In this document: piece by piece, positions 20,667 to 28,636 of the stretch
Position numbering within the stretch: the first letter of the stretch is position 1
Layout: every line of letters begins with the position of its first letter
Assembly (NCBI RefSeq): GCF_014656355.1
Contig: NZ_BNCG01000002.1
Location: 20,463 to 84,462, forward strand
Source of the DNA: Camelimonas fluminis
GTDB taxonomy: Bacteria > Pseudomonadota > Alphaproteobacteria > Rhizobiales > Beijerinckiaceae
Length of the DNA stretch: 64,000 nt
Direction of reading: 5' to 3'
The notes under the pieces: model-generated
Seen by the model: the letters and a program-made list of their open reading frames with translations, nothing else
Databases searched by the model: none
What the model was told of the DNA's origin: nothing
Made by a program: the position numbers and the translations under genes

Positions 20667-21908
20667 ATGAGTGTTCGCGCATCTGGGGGACGCTCTTTCA
20701 ATCTGATGCTCTGCGCCATGGCCTCGGCCTTTTTGCTGAGCCAGGCCTATCGCACCTTCCCCGGCGTGACTGCTGGCCAGATCGCCGCCGAGTTCAGTCT
20801 GAGCCAGAAGCAGGTCGGCGAGTTCGCGGCGCTGTTCCATCTGGCCTTTGCGCTGATGCAGGTGGCGGTGGGCGTATCGCTGGATCGTTATGGTTCGCGC
20901 CGCACCCTCACCTGTTTCTTTTCCCTCACCATCGTCGGCGCGCTCGTGGCGGCCTCGGCCAGCTCCTTCACCATGCTGATGGTTGGACAGGCGCTGATCG
21001 GTTTTGGCTGCGCGCCCGGCCTGCTGGCCTCGCTGGTGTTCATCGGCCGCCACCTGCCGCCGGAGAAGCTTTCGGCCATGTCCGGGCTCCTCATGTCGAT
21101 CGGCAGCATCGGCACGCTGATGACAGCGACGCCGCTGGCGTGGCTGGTGGAGCATTACTCCTGGCGCGCCGGCTTCGTCAGCCTCGGCCTCCTCTCGGCG
21201 CTCTCCGTCGCCAGTTGCCTGCTGCTGGTGGAAAAAGACCCGGAGAACGCGGCTGCGCGCGGCGAAAGCATCATCAGTTCGTTCAAAAATCTGGCTGCGG
21301 TGGTGTTCCAGAAGCAGGCGGCGGCGATTCTGCTGCTGGCCGGCGTCATCTATGCGGTGCAGATGTCGGTGCGCGCCCTGTGGCTGGCGCCGCTGTTCAT
21401 GGAGCGCTTCGGCTACAGCCTCGTGGCCGCCGGCAACGTCGTGCTGATGATGTCCGTCGCCATGATCTTCGGCCCGGCGATCTTCGGCCGCCTTGATCCG
21501 GGTCCGCGCCGTCGCCGGCTGATGATCCGCGCGCTGGGCCTGCTGCTCGCCGCCCTGATCGCCGCTTTGGGGATGACCCCGGCCAGCGCGCCGATGCTGG
21601 CGCTGTTTCTGTGTCTGCTGCTGGCGCTGGAGGGCGGCTTCGGCGTGCTGCAATATTCCGACTGTCGGGATTCCTATCCGCCTGATGAGCAGGGCCGCGC
21701 CCTCTCCGCCCTCACCATGGCGATGTTCCTTGGCGTTGCGGTGGTGCAATGGCTGTCGGCGGTCGTCGCGGGCTGGGCCGCCCTCGCCGGGCTGGATTCG
21801 CTCACCGCCGCCTATCTGTTTCTCGCCGCCCTGTGCGTTACGGGCGTCGTCGCCTTCACCGTATTGCCGCAGCCGCCGCGCCTGCGGGAACTGGCGGCCC
21901 AGGAGTGA
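20667..21908 (+). CDS. MFS transporter, 12-TM
   Basis: A 413-residue inner-membrane carrier. Hydrophobic helices span the protein in two halves of about six, with an MFS signature in the first cytoplasmic loop (GVSLDRYGSRRTLT) and FGRLDPGPRRRRL between helices 8 and 9. It resembles the nitrate/oxalate-formate type group only loosely, so the substrate is unassigned. It is codirectional with the preceding thioesterase (198 nt gap) but no operon is certain. Confidence 0.85.
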   Translation: MSVRASGGRSFNLMLCAMASAFLLSQAYRTFPGVTAGQIAAEFSLSQKQVGEFAALFHLAFALMQVAVGVSLDRYGSRRTLTCFFSLTIVGALVAASASSFTMLMVGQALIGFGCAPGLLASLVFIGRHLPPEKLSAMSGLLMSIGSIGTLMTATPLAWLVEHYSWRAGFVSLGLLSALSVASCLLLVEKDPENAAARGESIISSFKNLAAVVFQKQAAAILLLAGVIYAVQMSVRALWLAPLFMERFGYSLVAAGNVVLMMSVAMIFGPAIFGRLDPGPRRRRLMIRALGLLLAALIAALGMTPASAPMLALFLCLLLALEGGFGVLQYSDCRDSYPPDEQGRALSALTMAMFLGVAVVQWLSAVVAGWAALAGLDSLTAAYLFLAALCVTGVVAFTVLPQPPRLRELAAQE

Positions 21909-22126
21909 GCCTGTCACGGCGGCCGGGGCGGTTGCGCCTGTGGCGCGGCGCAGGCACTGTTGCGAAACGTCCGGGAATCGTGAACAGCTTCGCCCTGAGT
22001 TCTTTGGACAGCCGATATTGGTAAGGTCCCGTTCGATGGCGTCGCCGACGGACGCTGCGACGCCCGACGGCGGCGTGGCCCGGAACGCAGGCAAGGTCAT
22101 TCCGGCAGCATTTCTGGAGCGCGCAT

Positions 22127-22462
22127 ATGGCAGGGGTTATGTTGAAGTTTATGGCGGTTGCTGGCGCCGCCGTCGCATTGTCCGCCTGTTCGCATCCGGG
22201 CCCCGGCATCCAGGTCTGGGATCACCCTCTTGATGTTCGCCATTGCCGCAAGGTGGCGGAAGTCAGCCCCCCCACCAGCACCGCTGGCGGTTTTGGCGCT
22301 GCTGTCCAGGGCATGGCGGTGGGCGTGCGCGCGGCGGGCGGCACCGACCTTTATCTGCGCCGTGACCGTCACGACTGGTCGGTGACCACCGGCTACGCCT
22401 ACGATTGCAGCAAGCGTCCCGCATCGCATCGCCATTATTCCCACAAGATCGTCAAGGATTGA
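22127..22462 (+). CDS. Small lipoprotein of unknown function
   Basis: I do not recognise this 111-residue protein. It has a short hydrophobic leader with a lipobox (ALSAC) followed by Ser, consistent with an outer-membrane-destined lipoprotein. The mature part contains two further cysteines, a glycine-rich stretch (GGFGAAVQGMAVGVRAAGG), then an aromatic/basic region (YLRRDRHDW) and a His-rich C-terminus (SHRHYSHK). GGAG lies before ATG 22127; ATG 22139 (MLKFMAV) is an alternative. Confidence 0.65.
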   Translation: MAGVMLKFMAVAGAAVALSACSHPGPGIQVWDHPLDVRHCRKVAEVSPPTSTAGGFGAAVQGMAVGVRAAGGTDLYLRRDRHDWSVTTGYAYDCSKRPASHRHYSHKIVKD

Positions 22463-22655
22463 TGGGCCGTGGGGCGCCGGCCGGCCGGCTGCCCCGCGAT
22501 TTCCTTGCTGCGGTTTGCCGATGCGTTGCGCGTGGTTGCGCCCGTTGCGCGCGAAAATGCCGGAGCTGGTCCGTCCATGAGCAGATCGCCGGTGCGATCC
22601 GGCCGCGGGTGATCAACCCCTCTCCATCCAATGTGTGAAGCGCGCCTGCGGACAG

Positions 22656-23780
22656 ATGAGCAACAGCATTCAGCCGGAACATTCTGATTTCCCGGAGCAA
22701 TCCACGACCGGCGATGCGTCAGCGCGGACGCCCTGGCGGAAATTCTCCCTGTGGTTCGCCGGTTCGGCGGTGGCGACGGCGACGGCGCTGCTCGGTTTCA
22801 CCGTCGCCATGGACCCTTACGGCGTTTTCGCCTCGCCGTCCCACGCTCCGGCGCCGATCATGGACGTCAACCAGCGCTACATGTATCCGCAGGTGGCGCG
22901 TAGCGGCCAGTTCGACTCGGCTGTATTCGGTACGTCCACGGTGCGGTTGCTCGACCCGACCCGGCTTGACGCCGGCCTTGGGGGCAAGTTCGCCAATCTG
23001 GCCATGAACGCCGCCACGCCATGGGAGCAGACGCAGCTAGCGGCCCTGTTCCTGCGCCAGACGCCAAAAGCCCGCACGCTGGTTTTTGGCCTTGACGCCA
23101 ACTGGTGCGACGCCGACGCGGACAGCGACAGGAAGCGCCTGACTTTCCGCAGCTTCCCGCCATGGCTGTACGACGACGACAGGACGTTCGATTTCCTGCG
23201 CATGTTCGATTTCCAGAGTCTGGAAATCGCGACCCGGGTAGCCGCCAACCGGCTTGGCCTGGCGAAGGATCGCATCCGCTTCGACGGTTATGAGGTCTTC
23301 ACCCCGCCGGAAAATCTCTACGACCTGGCGCGGGCGCGCACGCATATCTGGGCTGGAAAGCCGGATGTGAGCCCGGTCGAGCCACCGGCGCAGCCGGCGG
23401 CGACCGTCACGGCGAACTGGCGCTTTCCGGCCGCCCGCTGGATGGAAACGCTGTTGCGCGCGGTGCCGGCAGGGGCCCGCGTGGCGCTGGTGTTCCCGCC
23501 GACCCATATCGCGGCGCAACCCCGTCCAGGCAGCGAGGAAGCGGCGCGGCAGGCCGCCTGCAAGAGGACCTTCGCGGAGCTGGGCGCCCGTTACGGGGCG
23601 ACAGTGCTGGATTTCCGCTTTCCCAACGCCGTCACCGCGCGCGACGATAATTACTGGGACAATCTGCACTACCGGATGCCCGTCGCGGCCAGGCTGACCG
23701 ACGCCATTGTCGCCGGGCTACGGCGCGCGCCGGTGGGCGACCCGGATTTCGGGCGGGTGCTGGCGCCGGGCAAAAGCTGA
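22656..23780 (+). CDS. Membrane-anchored SGNH/GDSL-like protein, unnamed
   Basis: The 374-residue protein has one N-terminal hydrophobic anchor (about 30-55) and a large presumed periplasmic domain. FGTSTVRLLDP after the first strand resembles the G-[T/S]-S nucleophile region of DltD/AlgX-like SGNH proteins, and DNLHYRMP near the C-terminus resembles their terminal Asp-x-x-His. This suggests an O-acyl transferase or esterase acting on envelope glycans, by inference only. GTG 22635 is an alternative start. No MBOAT acyltransferase partner is adjacent. Confidence 0.65.
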   Translation: MSNSIQPEHSDFPEQSTTGDASARTPWRKFSLWFAGSAVATATALLGFTVAMDPYGVFASPSHAPAPIMDVNQRYMYPQVARSGQFDSAVFGTSTVRLLDPTRLDAGLGGKFANLAMNAATPWEQTQLAALFLRQTPKARTLVFGLDANWCDADADSDRKRLTFRSFPPWLYDDDRTFDFLRMFDFQSLEIATRVAANRLGLAKDRIRFDGYEVFTPPENLYDLARARTHIWAGKPDVSPVEPPAQPAATVTANWRFPAARWMETLLRAVPAGARVALVFPPTHIAAQPRPGSEEAARQAACKRTFAELGARYGATVLDFRFPNAVTARDDNYWDNLHYRMPVAARLTDAIVAGLRRAPVGDPDFGRVLAPGKS

Positions 23781-23831
23781 CAGGAGCAGAGCCCTGGCGC
23801 GACGCCCGCGCCAAACGCCGCCCGACAGTCG

Positions 23832-25001
23832 TCAGGCCGCCGCTTCGCCCCGCTCCCAGCCGTCCTTTGTCCCGGCGATAAAATCGTCCAGGCGGCCGGC
23901 GGCGATGGCGGCGCGCATGCCGGCCATCAGTTCCTGGTAATAGGCCAGATTGTTCCACGTCAGCAGCATCATGCCGAGGATTTCGCCCGACTTGACGAGA
24001 TGATGCAGATAGGCGCGGCTCCAGGCATTGGAGGCCTCGCAGGGCGAGGCTTCGTCCAGCGGGCGCGTGTCCTCCGCATGACGGGCGTTCTTCAGATTGA
24101 CCTTGCCGTGGCGCGTGTAGGCCAGACCATGGCGACCGGCGCGGGTCGGCATCACGCAGTCGAACATGTCGACGCCGCGCCGCACGGATTCCACCAGATC
24201 GTCAGGCGTGCCGACGCCCATCAGATAGCGCGGCCGGTCAGCGGGCAGGATTGGCGTCACCACGTCCAGCATGGCCAGCATCACGTCCTGCGGCTCGCCC
24301 ACCGCCAGGCCGCCGACGGCGTAGCCGTGAAAGCCGATGTCGATCAGCTTGCGGGCGCTTTCAATCCGCAGCTCCGGGACATCGGCGCCCTGAACGATGC
24401 CAAACAACCCCTGGCCAGGCAGCGCGCCAAAAGCCGCTTTCGAGCGTTCGGCCCAGCGCAGGCTCAACTGCATGGCGCGATCGGCTTCCTCACGCGAGCA
24501 TGGCATGCGCACGCATTCGTCCAGTTGCATCTGGATATCGGCGCCGAGCAGGCCCTGGATTTCAATGGAGCGCTCGGGCGTCAGTTCGTATCTGGCGCCG
24601 TCAATGTGTGACTGGAAGGTGACGCCCTTCTCGGTGATCTTGCGCAGCTTCGACAGCGACATCACCTGGAAGCCGCCGGAATCGGTCAGGATCGGGTGCG
24701 GCCAGTTCATGAACTGGTGCAGTCCCCCGAGGCGCGCCACCCGCTCGGCCCCAGGCCGCAGCATCAGATGATAGGTGTTGCCCAGCACCACATCGGCGCC
24801 CAGCTGTTTCACCTGCGCCGGATACATCGCCTTCACCGTCGCGGCCGTGCCCACGGGCATGAAGGCTGGCGTGCGGATCTGGCCATGGGCGGTGGTGATG
24901 AGGCCAGTGCGCGCCCGCCCGTCAATGGCGGAGGTGGCGAACGCGAAAGCGGGCGGGACCGCCCCGATCGCGGGGCTGGTCAGATTGGGCTGGGTGGTCA
25001 A
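23832..25001 (-). CDS. tgt: tRNA-guanine transglycosylase (queuine tRNA-ribosyltransferase) with altered zinc site
   Basis: Tgt exchanges guanine-34 for preQ1 in GUN-anticodon tRNAs. The 389-residue protein has the catalytic and preQ1-binding parts: [43 protein letters not shown] and [12 protein letters not shown]. The structural zinc site is unusual. Where bacterial Tgt proteins have C-x-C-x2-C and a later histidine, this protein reads [10 protein letters not shown] and [10 protein letters not shown]: only the middle cysteine remains, and the histidine position is asparagine. It follows queA (71 nt), the preceding enzyme of tRNA queuosine biosynthesis after base insertion. Confidence 0.94.
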   Translation of the reverse strand: MTTQPNLTSPAIGAVPPAFAFATSAIDGRARTGLITTAHGQIRTPAFMPVGTAATVKAMYPAQVKQLGADVVLGNTYHLMLRPGAERVARLGGLHQFMNWPHPILTDSGGFQVMSLSKLRKITEKGVTFQSHIDGARYELTPERSIEIQGLLGADIQMQLDECVRMPCSREEADRAMQLSLRWAERSKAAFGALPGQGLFGIVQGADVPELRIESARKLIDIGFHGYAVGGLAVGEPQDVMLAMLDVVTPILPADRPRYLMGVGTPDDLVESVRRGVDMFDCVMPTRAGRHGLAYTRHGKVNLKNARHAEDTRPLDEASPCEASNAWSRAYLHHLVKSGEILGMMLLTWNNLAYYQELMAGMRAAIAAGRLDDFIAGTKDGWERGEAAA

Positions 25002-25072
25002 GGCGACCTCTTCCTGAACTTCCGTTCCAGCGCGGCCATGGGCGAACCCCGCCGCTGGAAAAATGTGTCAAA

Positions 25073-26215
25073 TCAGAGCGATGGGGCGGTTTCGCCGGAA
25101 TCTGCCCTGAACAGCAGGCTGGCGTCGCCGTATGAGTAAAAGCGGTAGCCGGCGGCGATGGCGTGGGCATAGGCGGCGCGCATGGCCGGGAGACCGCTGA
25201 AGGCGCTGACCAGCATGAACAGGGTCGAGCGCGGCAGATGGAAATTGGTCATCAGCACATCGACGGCCCGAAACCGGAAGCCGGGCGTGATGAAGATGTC
25301 TGTGGCGCCGCTCCACGCCCGCACCACCCCATCCGGGTCCGCAGCCGCGGCGCTTTCCAGCAGACGCAGCGATGTGGTGCCGACAGCGACGATGCGGCCG
25401 CCAGCGGCGCGGGTCGCGGCGATGCGCGCCGCCGTTTCGGCGGTGATGACGCCCCGTTCGGCGTGCATGCGGTGGTCGTCGGTGTCGTCCGCCTTCACCG
25501 GCAGGAAAGTTCCGGCCCCGACATGCAGGGTGACGAAGACATGGTCGACGCCGGCCGCCTTCAGATCGTCGAACAGGCGCGGCGTCATATGCAGACCCGC
25601 GGTCGGCGCCGCCACGGCGCCGTCCTCACGGGCGTAGACCGTCTGGTAGTCCGAACGGTCGCGGGCGTCTTCCGGGCGCTTGCTGGCGATGTAGGGCGGC
25701 AACGGCATGACGCCGACCAGTTCCAGCGCTTCATCCAGATAGGCGCCGGAGAGCGAAAACCGCAGCAGCACTTCGCCGCCCTCGCCCTTTTCCTCCACCC
25801 GCGCCTCCAACTGGCCGAGGGCGCAGGCGGCGCCGTGGTCGGCGTCGGTTGACGCGGCGTGGGCGCCGAAGCGGATCAGGTCGCCCACCGCCAGCCGCTT
25901 GGCTGGCCGGGCGAAGGCGCGCCAGGCGTCCGGCGCCTCGCGCATGTGCAGGGTCGCCTCGATGCGTGAGGCGTTGTCGCCGCGCAGGCGCAGGCCTGTG
26001 AGTCGCGCCGGAATGACCCTGGTGTCGTTCAGCACCAGCAAATCGCCAGGCCGCAGCAGGTTTGGCAGGTCGCGCGCCTGCCAGTCGCTCAACTCCGGGC
26101 TGGCCCCGTCTTTCGATGGAACCACCCGCAGCAGCCGCGCCGCATCGCGCGGTTCAGCCGGTCGCACGGCGATGGCGCTTTCGGGAAGCTCGAAATCGAA
26201 CAGGTCAACTTTCAC
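25073..26215 (-). CDS. queA: S-adenosylmethionine:tRNA ribosyltransferase-isomerase
   Basis: QueA transfers and isomerises the ribosyl group of SAM to preQ1-34 in tRNA, giving epoxyqueuosine. The 380-residue protein starts with [24 protein letters not shown] and has [46 protein letters not shown] and the C-terminal [16 protein letters not shown], all characteristic. It overlaps nothing and is 105 nt downstream of the cytosolic cyclophilin gene; with tgt it forms the late queuosine module. Confidence 0.97.
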   Translation of the reverse strand: MKVDLFDFELPESAIAVRPAEPRDAARLLRVVPSKDGASPELSDWQARDLPNLLRPGDLLVLNDTRVIPARLTGLRLRGDNASRIEATLHMREAPDAWRAFARPAKRLAVGDLIRFGAHAASTDADHGAACALGQLEARVEEKGEGGEVLLRFSLSGAYLDEALELVGVMPLPPYIASKRPEDARDRSDYQTVYAREDGAVAAPTAGLHMTPRLFDDLKAAGVDHVFVTLHVGAGTFLPVKADDTDDHRMHAERGVITAETAARIAATRAAGGRIVAVGTTSLRLLESAAAADPDGVVRAWSGATDIFITPGFRFRAVDVLMTNFHLPRSTLFMLVSAFSGLPAMRAAYAHAIAAGYRFYSYGDASLLFRADSGETAPSL

Positions 26216-26320
26216 GCGAAGCGGCTTTCGGAAGTGCTGATTTTAAACCCCAAACACAACGGGACGGGCGCGTCGCCGCGTCCATCCCGACAGAGCATCG
26301 CGGGCGCGACAGCGCCGCGA

Positions 26321-26779
26321 TCAGGCGCCGACGCGGGCGCTGACGATGCGATCCGGGTTGGCCACCGGCTCGCCGCGCTTGATCTGGTCGACGACGTCCA
26401 TGCCTTCGGTCACCTGACCCCAGACAGAGTACTGGCGATCGAGCCACGGCGCATCGGTGAAGCAGATGAAGAACTGCGAATTGGCCGAATTGGGATTGGC
26501 GGTGCGGGCCATGGAGCAGGTGCCGCGAACGTGCTTCTCATTGCTGAATTCGGCCTTCAGGTCCGGCAGGCTGGAGCCGCCGGTGCCGGTGCCATGCGGG
26601 CAGCCGGTCTGCGCCATGAAGCCTTCAATGACGCGGTGGAACGCGACATTGTCATAAAAACCCTGTCCGGCCAGCGTCTTGATGCGCTCCACGTGCAGGG
26701 GAGCCAGATCCGGACGCAGGGCGATAACCACGCGGCCCTTGGTCGTCTCGAGGGTCAGGGTGTTGTCCTTGTCGCTCAT
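26321..26779 (-). CDS. ppiB: Peptidyl-prolyl cis-trans isomerase, cytosolic cyclophilin
   Basis: A 152-residue cyclophilin without signal peptide, catalysing proline isomerisation during protein folding. Active-site segments are FHRVIEGFMAQTGCPHGTGTGG, NSANSQFFICF and the closing VWGQVTEGMDVVD. It is encoded just after a second cyclophilin that carries a signal peptide, giving a cytoplasmic/periplasmic pair. Confidence 0.95.
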   Translation of the reverse strand: MSDKDNTLTLETTKGRVVIALRPDLAPLHVERIKTLAGQGFYDNVAFHRVIEGFMAQTGCPHGTGTGGSSLPDLKAEFSNEKHVRGTCSMARTANPNSANSQFFICFTDAPWLDRQYSVWGQVTEGMDVVDQIKRGEPVANPDRIVSARVGA

Positions 26780-26951
26780 GGTCTCGTTCCTCGTGAGGCT
26801 TGCCGTTTGGGGCCGCCTTGTTGGCCTGCTGCGCCTGTTAACGGCGCGCCCGGCTGATGTCGAGTGCCCGGATCTGGCCGCGTGAGGGAAACCGCGCCAG
26901 AGCGGCGGCGTTCCCTCAGGGGCAACCGGGTGGATTCATGTCAGGGCAGGA

Positions 26952-27536
26952 TTATTTCGCCGCCGGCGCCATCTGCATCTTCACGATCTTGTCCGGGTTC
27001 TCGACAAGGCCGTTGCGGGCCTTGTCGCCCTTCTTGATCTTGTCGACCACGTCCATGCCCGAGGTGACCTCGCCGACGATGGTGTACTTGCCATCCAGCG
27101 AAGGCGCCTTGTCGAACATGATGAAGAACTGGGAATTGGCGGAATCCGGCGACGATGCGCGGGCCATGCCAACGGTTCCACGGACAAAATGCGCCTTGTC
27201 CGTAAATTCCGCCGGCAGGTTCGGCAGATCGGAGCCGCCGGCGCCGGTGCCGGTGGGATCGCCCGTCTGGGCCATGAAGCCGTCGATCACCCGATGAAAG
27301 ACGATGCCGTTATAGAAGCCGCGTTTGGTCAGCGCTTCAATCTGCTCAGCGTGCTTCGGCGCAAGATCAGCCCGCAGCTTGATGGTGACGCGACCATCCT
27401 TGGTGTCGAGCAGCACGGTGTGGGCGTCCTTCGCCCCATCCTTGCCCGCGTCCTTGCCGCCCTGGGCGAAAGCAGGCGCCGCGAACAGGCCAAACGAAAG
27501 GGAGGCGGCCAGCGCCAGTGCGATTGTGTGCTTCAC
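26952..27536 (-). CDS. ppiA: Peptidyl-prolyl cis-trans isomerase, periplasmic cyclophilin
   Basis: The 194-residue protein starts with a clear signal peptide (hydrophobic 6-20, cleavage after AFA) and then a charged Lys/Asp segment. The cyclophilin core shows FHRVIDGFMAQTGDPTGTGAGG, NSANSQFFIMF and EVTSGMDVVD. It should assist folding of periplasmic or outer-membrane proteins. The two cyclophilins share most core motifs, consistent with a tandem duplication; they are 172 nt apart. coaD lies 55 nt upstream. Confidence 0.95.
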   Translation of the reverse strand: MKHTIALALAASLSFGLFAAPAFAQGGKDAGKDGAKDAHTVLLDTKDGRVTIKLRADLAPKHAEQIEALTKRGFYNGIVFHRVIDGFMAQTGDPTGTGAGGSDLPNLPAEFTDKAHFVRGTVGMARASSPDSANSQFFIMFDKAPSLDGKYTIVGEVTSGMDVVDKIKKGDKARNGLVENPDKIVKMQMAPAAK

Positions 27537-27591
27537 GCGAGGTGCTCCTCATGCAGCGCCGGGCCGGCCAGCGCCAGAAACCGGTTGTCGT

Positions 27592-28095
27592 TCAGCCGCG
27601 AGCGGCCCGCTTTTCCGCAAGGCGCTTCGCCACGCCTTCCGGAACGAAAAGACCCACATTGCCGCCCATCGCCGCAATCTGGCGAACCAGCGTGGCGGTA
27701 ATCGGGCGCACGGCCGGCGATGCGGGCAGGAACACCGTTTGCACCTCAGGCGCCATGGCTCCATTCATGCCGGCCATCTGCATCTCATAGTCGAGGTCGG
27801 ACCCATCGCGGAGGCCGCGAATGATGATGTTGGCCTTGACCTCGCGGGCGGCGTCCACAGCGAGGCCGCCAAAGGTCACCACGTCCAGCCGGGTGTTGAA
27901 GCGGGCGGCGATGGCGCCGCACTCCTCCTGCAGCATCTGCTCGCGCTCGGCCACGGTGAACAGCGGCGTCTTGCCCGGGTGAACGCCAATGGCGACGACC
28001 AGGCGGTCGACCATGGCGCAGGTCGCGCGGATGACGTCAATGTGGCCGTTGGTGACCGGATCGAACGATCCCGTGTAAAGCGCTGTGCGGATCAT
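27592..28095 (-). CDS. coaD: Phosphopantetheine adenylyltransferase
   Basis: CoaD converts 4'-phosphopantetheine and ATP to dephospho-CoA. The 167-residue protein has the nucleotidyltransferase motif [15 protein letters not shown] near the N-terminus, the [12 protein letters not shown] motif and the ATP-contacting C-terminal region (SSP-type motif here as [15 protein letters not shown]). It heads the leftward cluster coaD-ppiA-ppiB-queA-tgt, which is typical of Hyphomicrobiales. A candidate promoter lies at 28284-28312. Confidence 0.95.
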   Translation of the reverse strand: MIRTALYTGSFDPVTNGHIDVIRATCAMVDRLVVAIGVHPGKTPLFTVAEREQMLQEECGAIAARFNTRLDVVTFGGLAVDAAREVKANIIIRGLRDGSDLDYEMQMAGMNGAMAPEVQTVFLPASPAVRPITATLVRQIAAMGGNVGLFVPEGVAKRLAEKRAARG

Positions 28096-28270
28096 GCTTC
28101 ACCGTTGCTGAAGATGGGCGAAACGCCGCCGGAGCCAGGAAAGCCAGATCAGGCGGCAAACGAAAAGTGGCCCCATCTTCTACGCTGCGCGCCGCAAGGC
28201 AAGCGGATGGGCCGGCCCGGCGGACATGGATTTCAGACATGCCGCCGCCATGGCGGCAGGTAATGTTGAA

Positions 28271-28608
28271 ATAATTATTTGATATCAAATGATTAAATAA
28301 GTTTTCTGTCAAAACGAAACAACGTTGGCGTCGCGCAAAAAGGCGTCAGACCGGCGGCATGCAAACGGCAGACCGGATCGCGCTGCACGCGGGCGACGCC
28401 ATCCTGGGAGCGTCAGGCAGTTGCGATCCCAGTATGGCGTCGACCAGCTTCCAGCATGTCCGGACGCTCTCCAATGTCGTGCCCGCGCGTGTCGCGGGTA
28501 TCCGCGTCTTTGCCAGCCGGTCAGGCGCGACGCATGGAAAGCGCAGGTTTTCTGTAGGCGGATACAGCGGTCTAATCGCTTTAAAATTTAATTAAATCAG
28601 ATAATTAT
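28271..28608. repeat. Imperfect inverted repeat bounding the AT-rich gap
   Basis: ATAATTATTTGAT (28271-28283) recurs inverted at 28596-28608 with 12 of 13 bases matching, and similarity continues inward in a degenerate AT-rich way. The enclosed 338 bp could be a decayed mini-element, or the repeats could be two sites for the same DNA-binding protein. Confidence 0.4.
28284..28312 (-). promoter_or_regulatory. Candidate coaD promoter with overlapping palindrome
   Basis: On the minus strand TTGACA (28312-28307) is followed after 17 nt by TTTGAT (28289-28284). The palindrome ATTTGATATCAAAT (28277-28290) covers this -10 and the expected start site, as an operator would. The resulting leader to coaD would be about 180 nt. 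Confidence 0.45.
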
Positions 28609-28636
28609 AGATATTTATAAATCTCATTTGCTAACA

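Larger units (their letters stand above)
28096..28636. other. AT-rich 541-nt gap between coaD and dnaE
   Basis: Two strongly AT-rich blocks (about 28260-28320 and 28575-28630) flank a GC-normal centre. No convincing gene is present; a 78-codon rightward frame (28359-28595) has no recognisable family or good ribosome binding site. The left block holds a probable coaD promoter and palindromes ATTTGATATCAAAT (28277-28290) and GCCGCCATGGCGGC (28244-28257). Confidence 0.55.

Noticed and set aside
28359-28595. 78-codon rightward frame inside the AT-rich gap
   Set aside because: Ribosome binding site is poor, protein resembles nothing known, and composition looks like noncoding sequence; kept only as a note in the gap entry.
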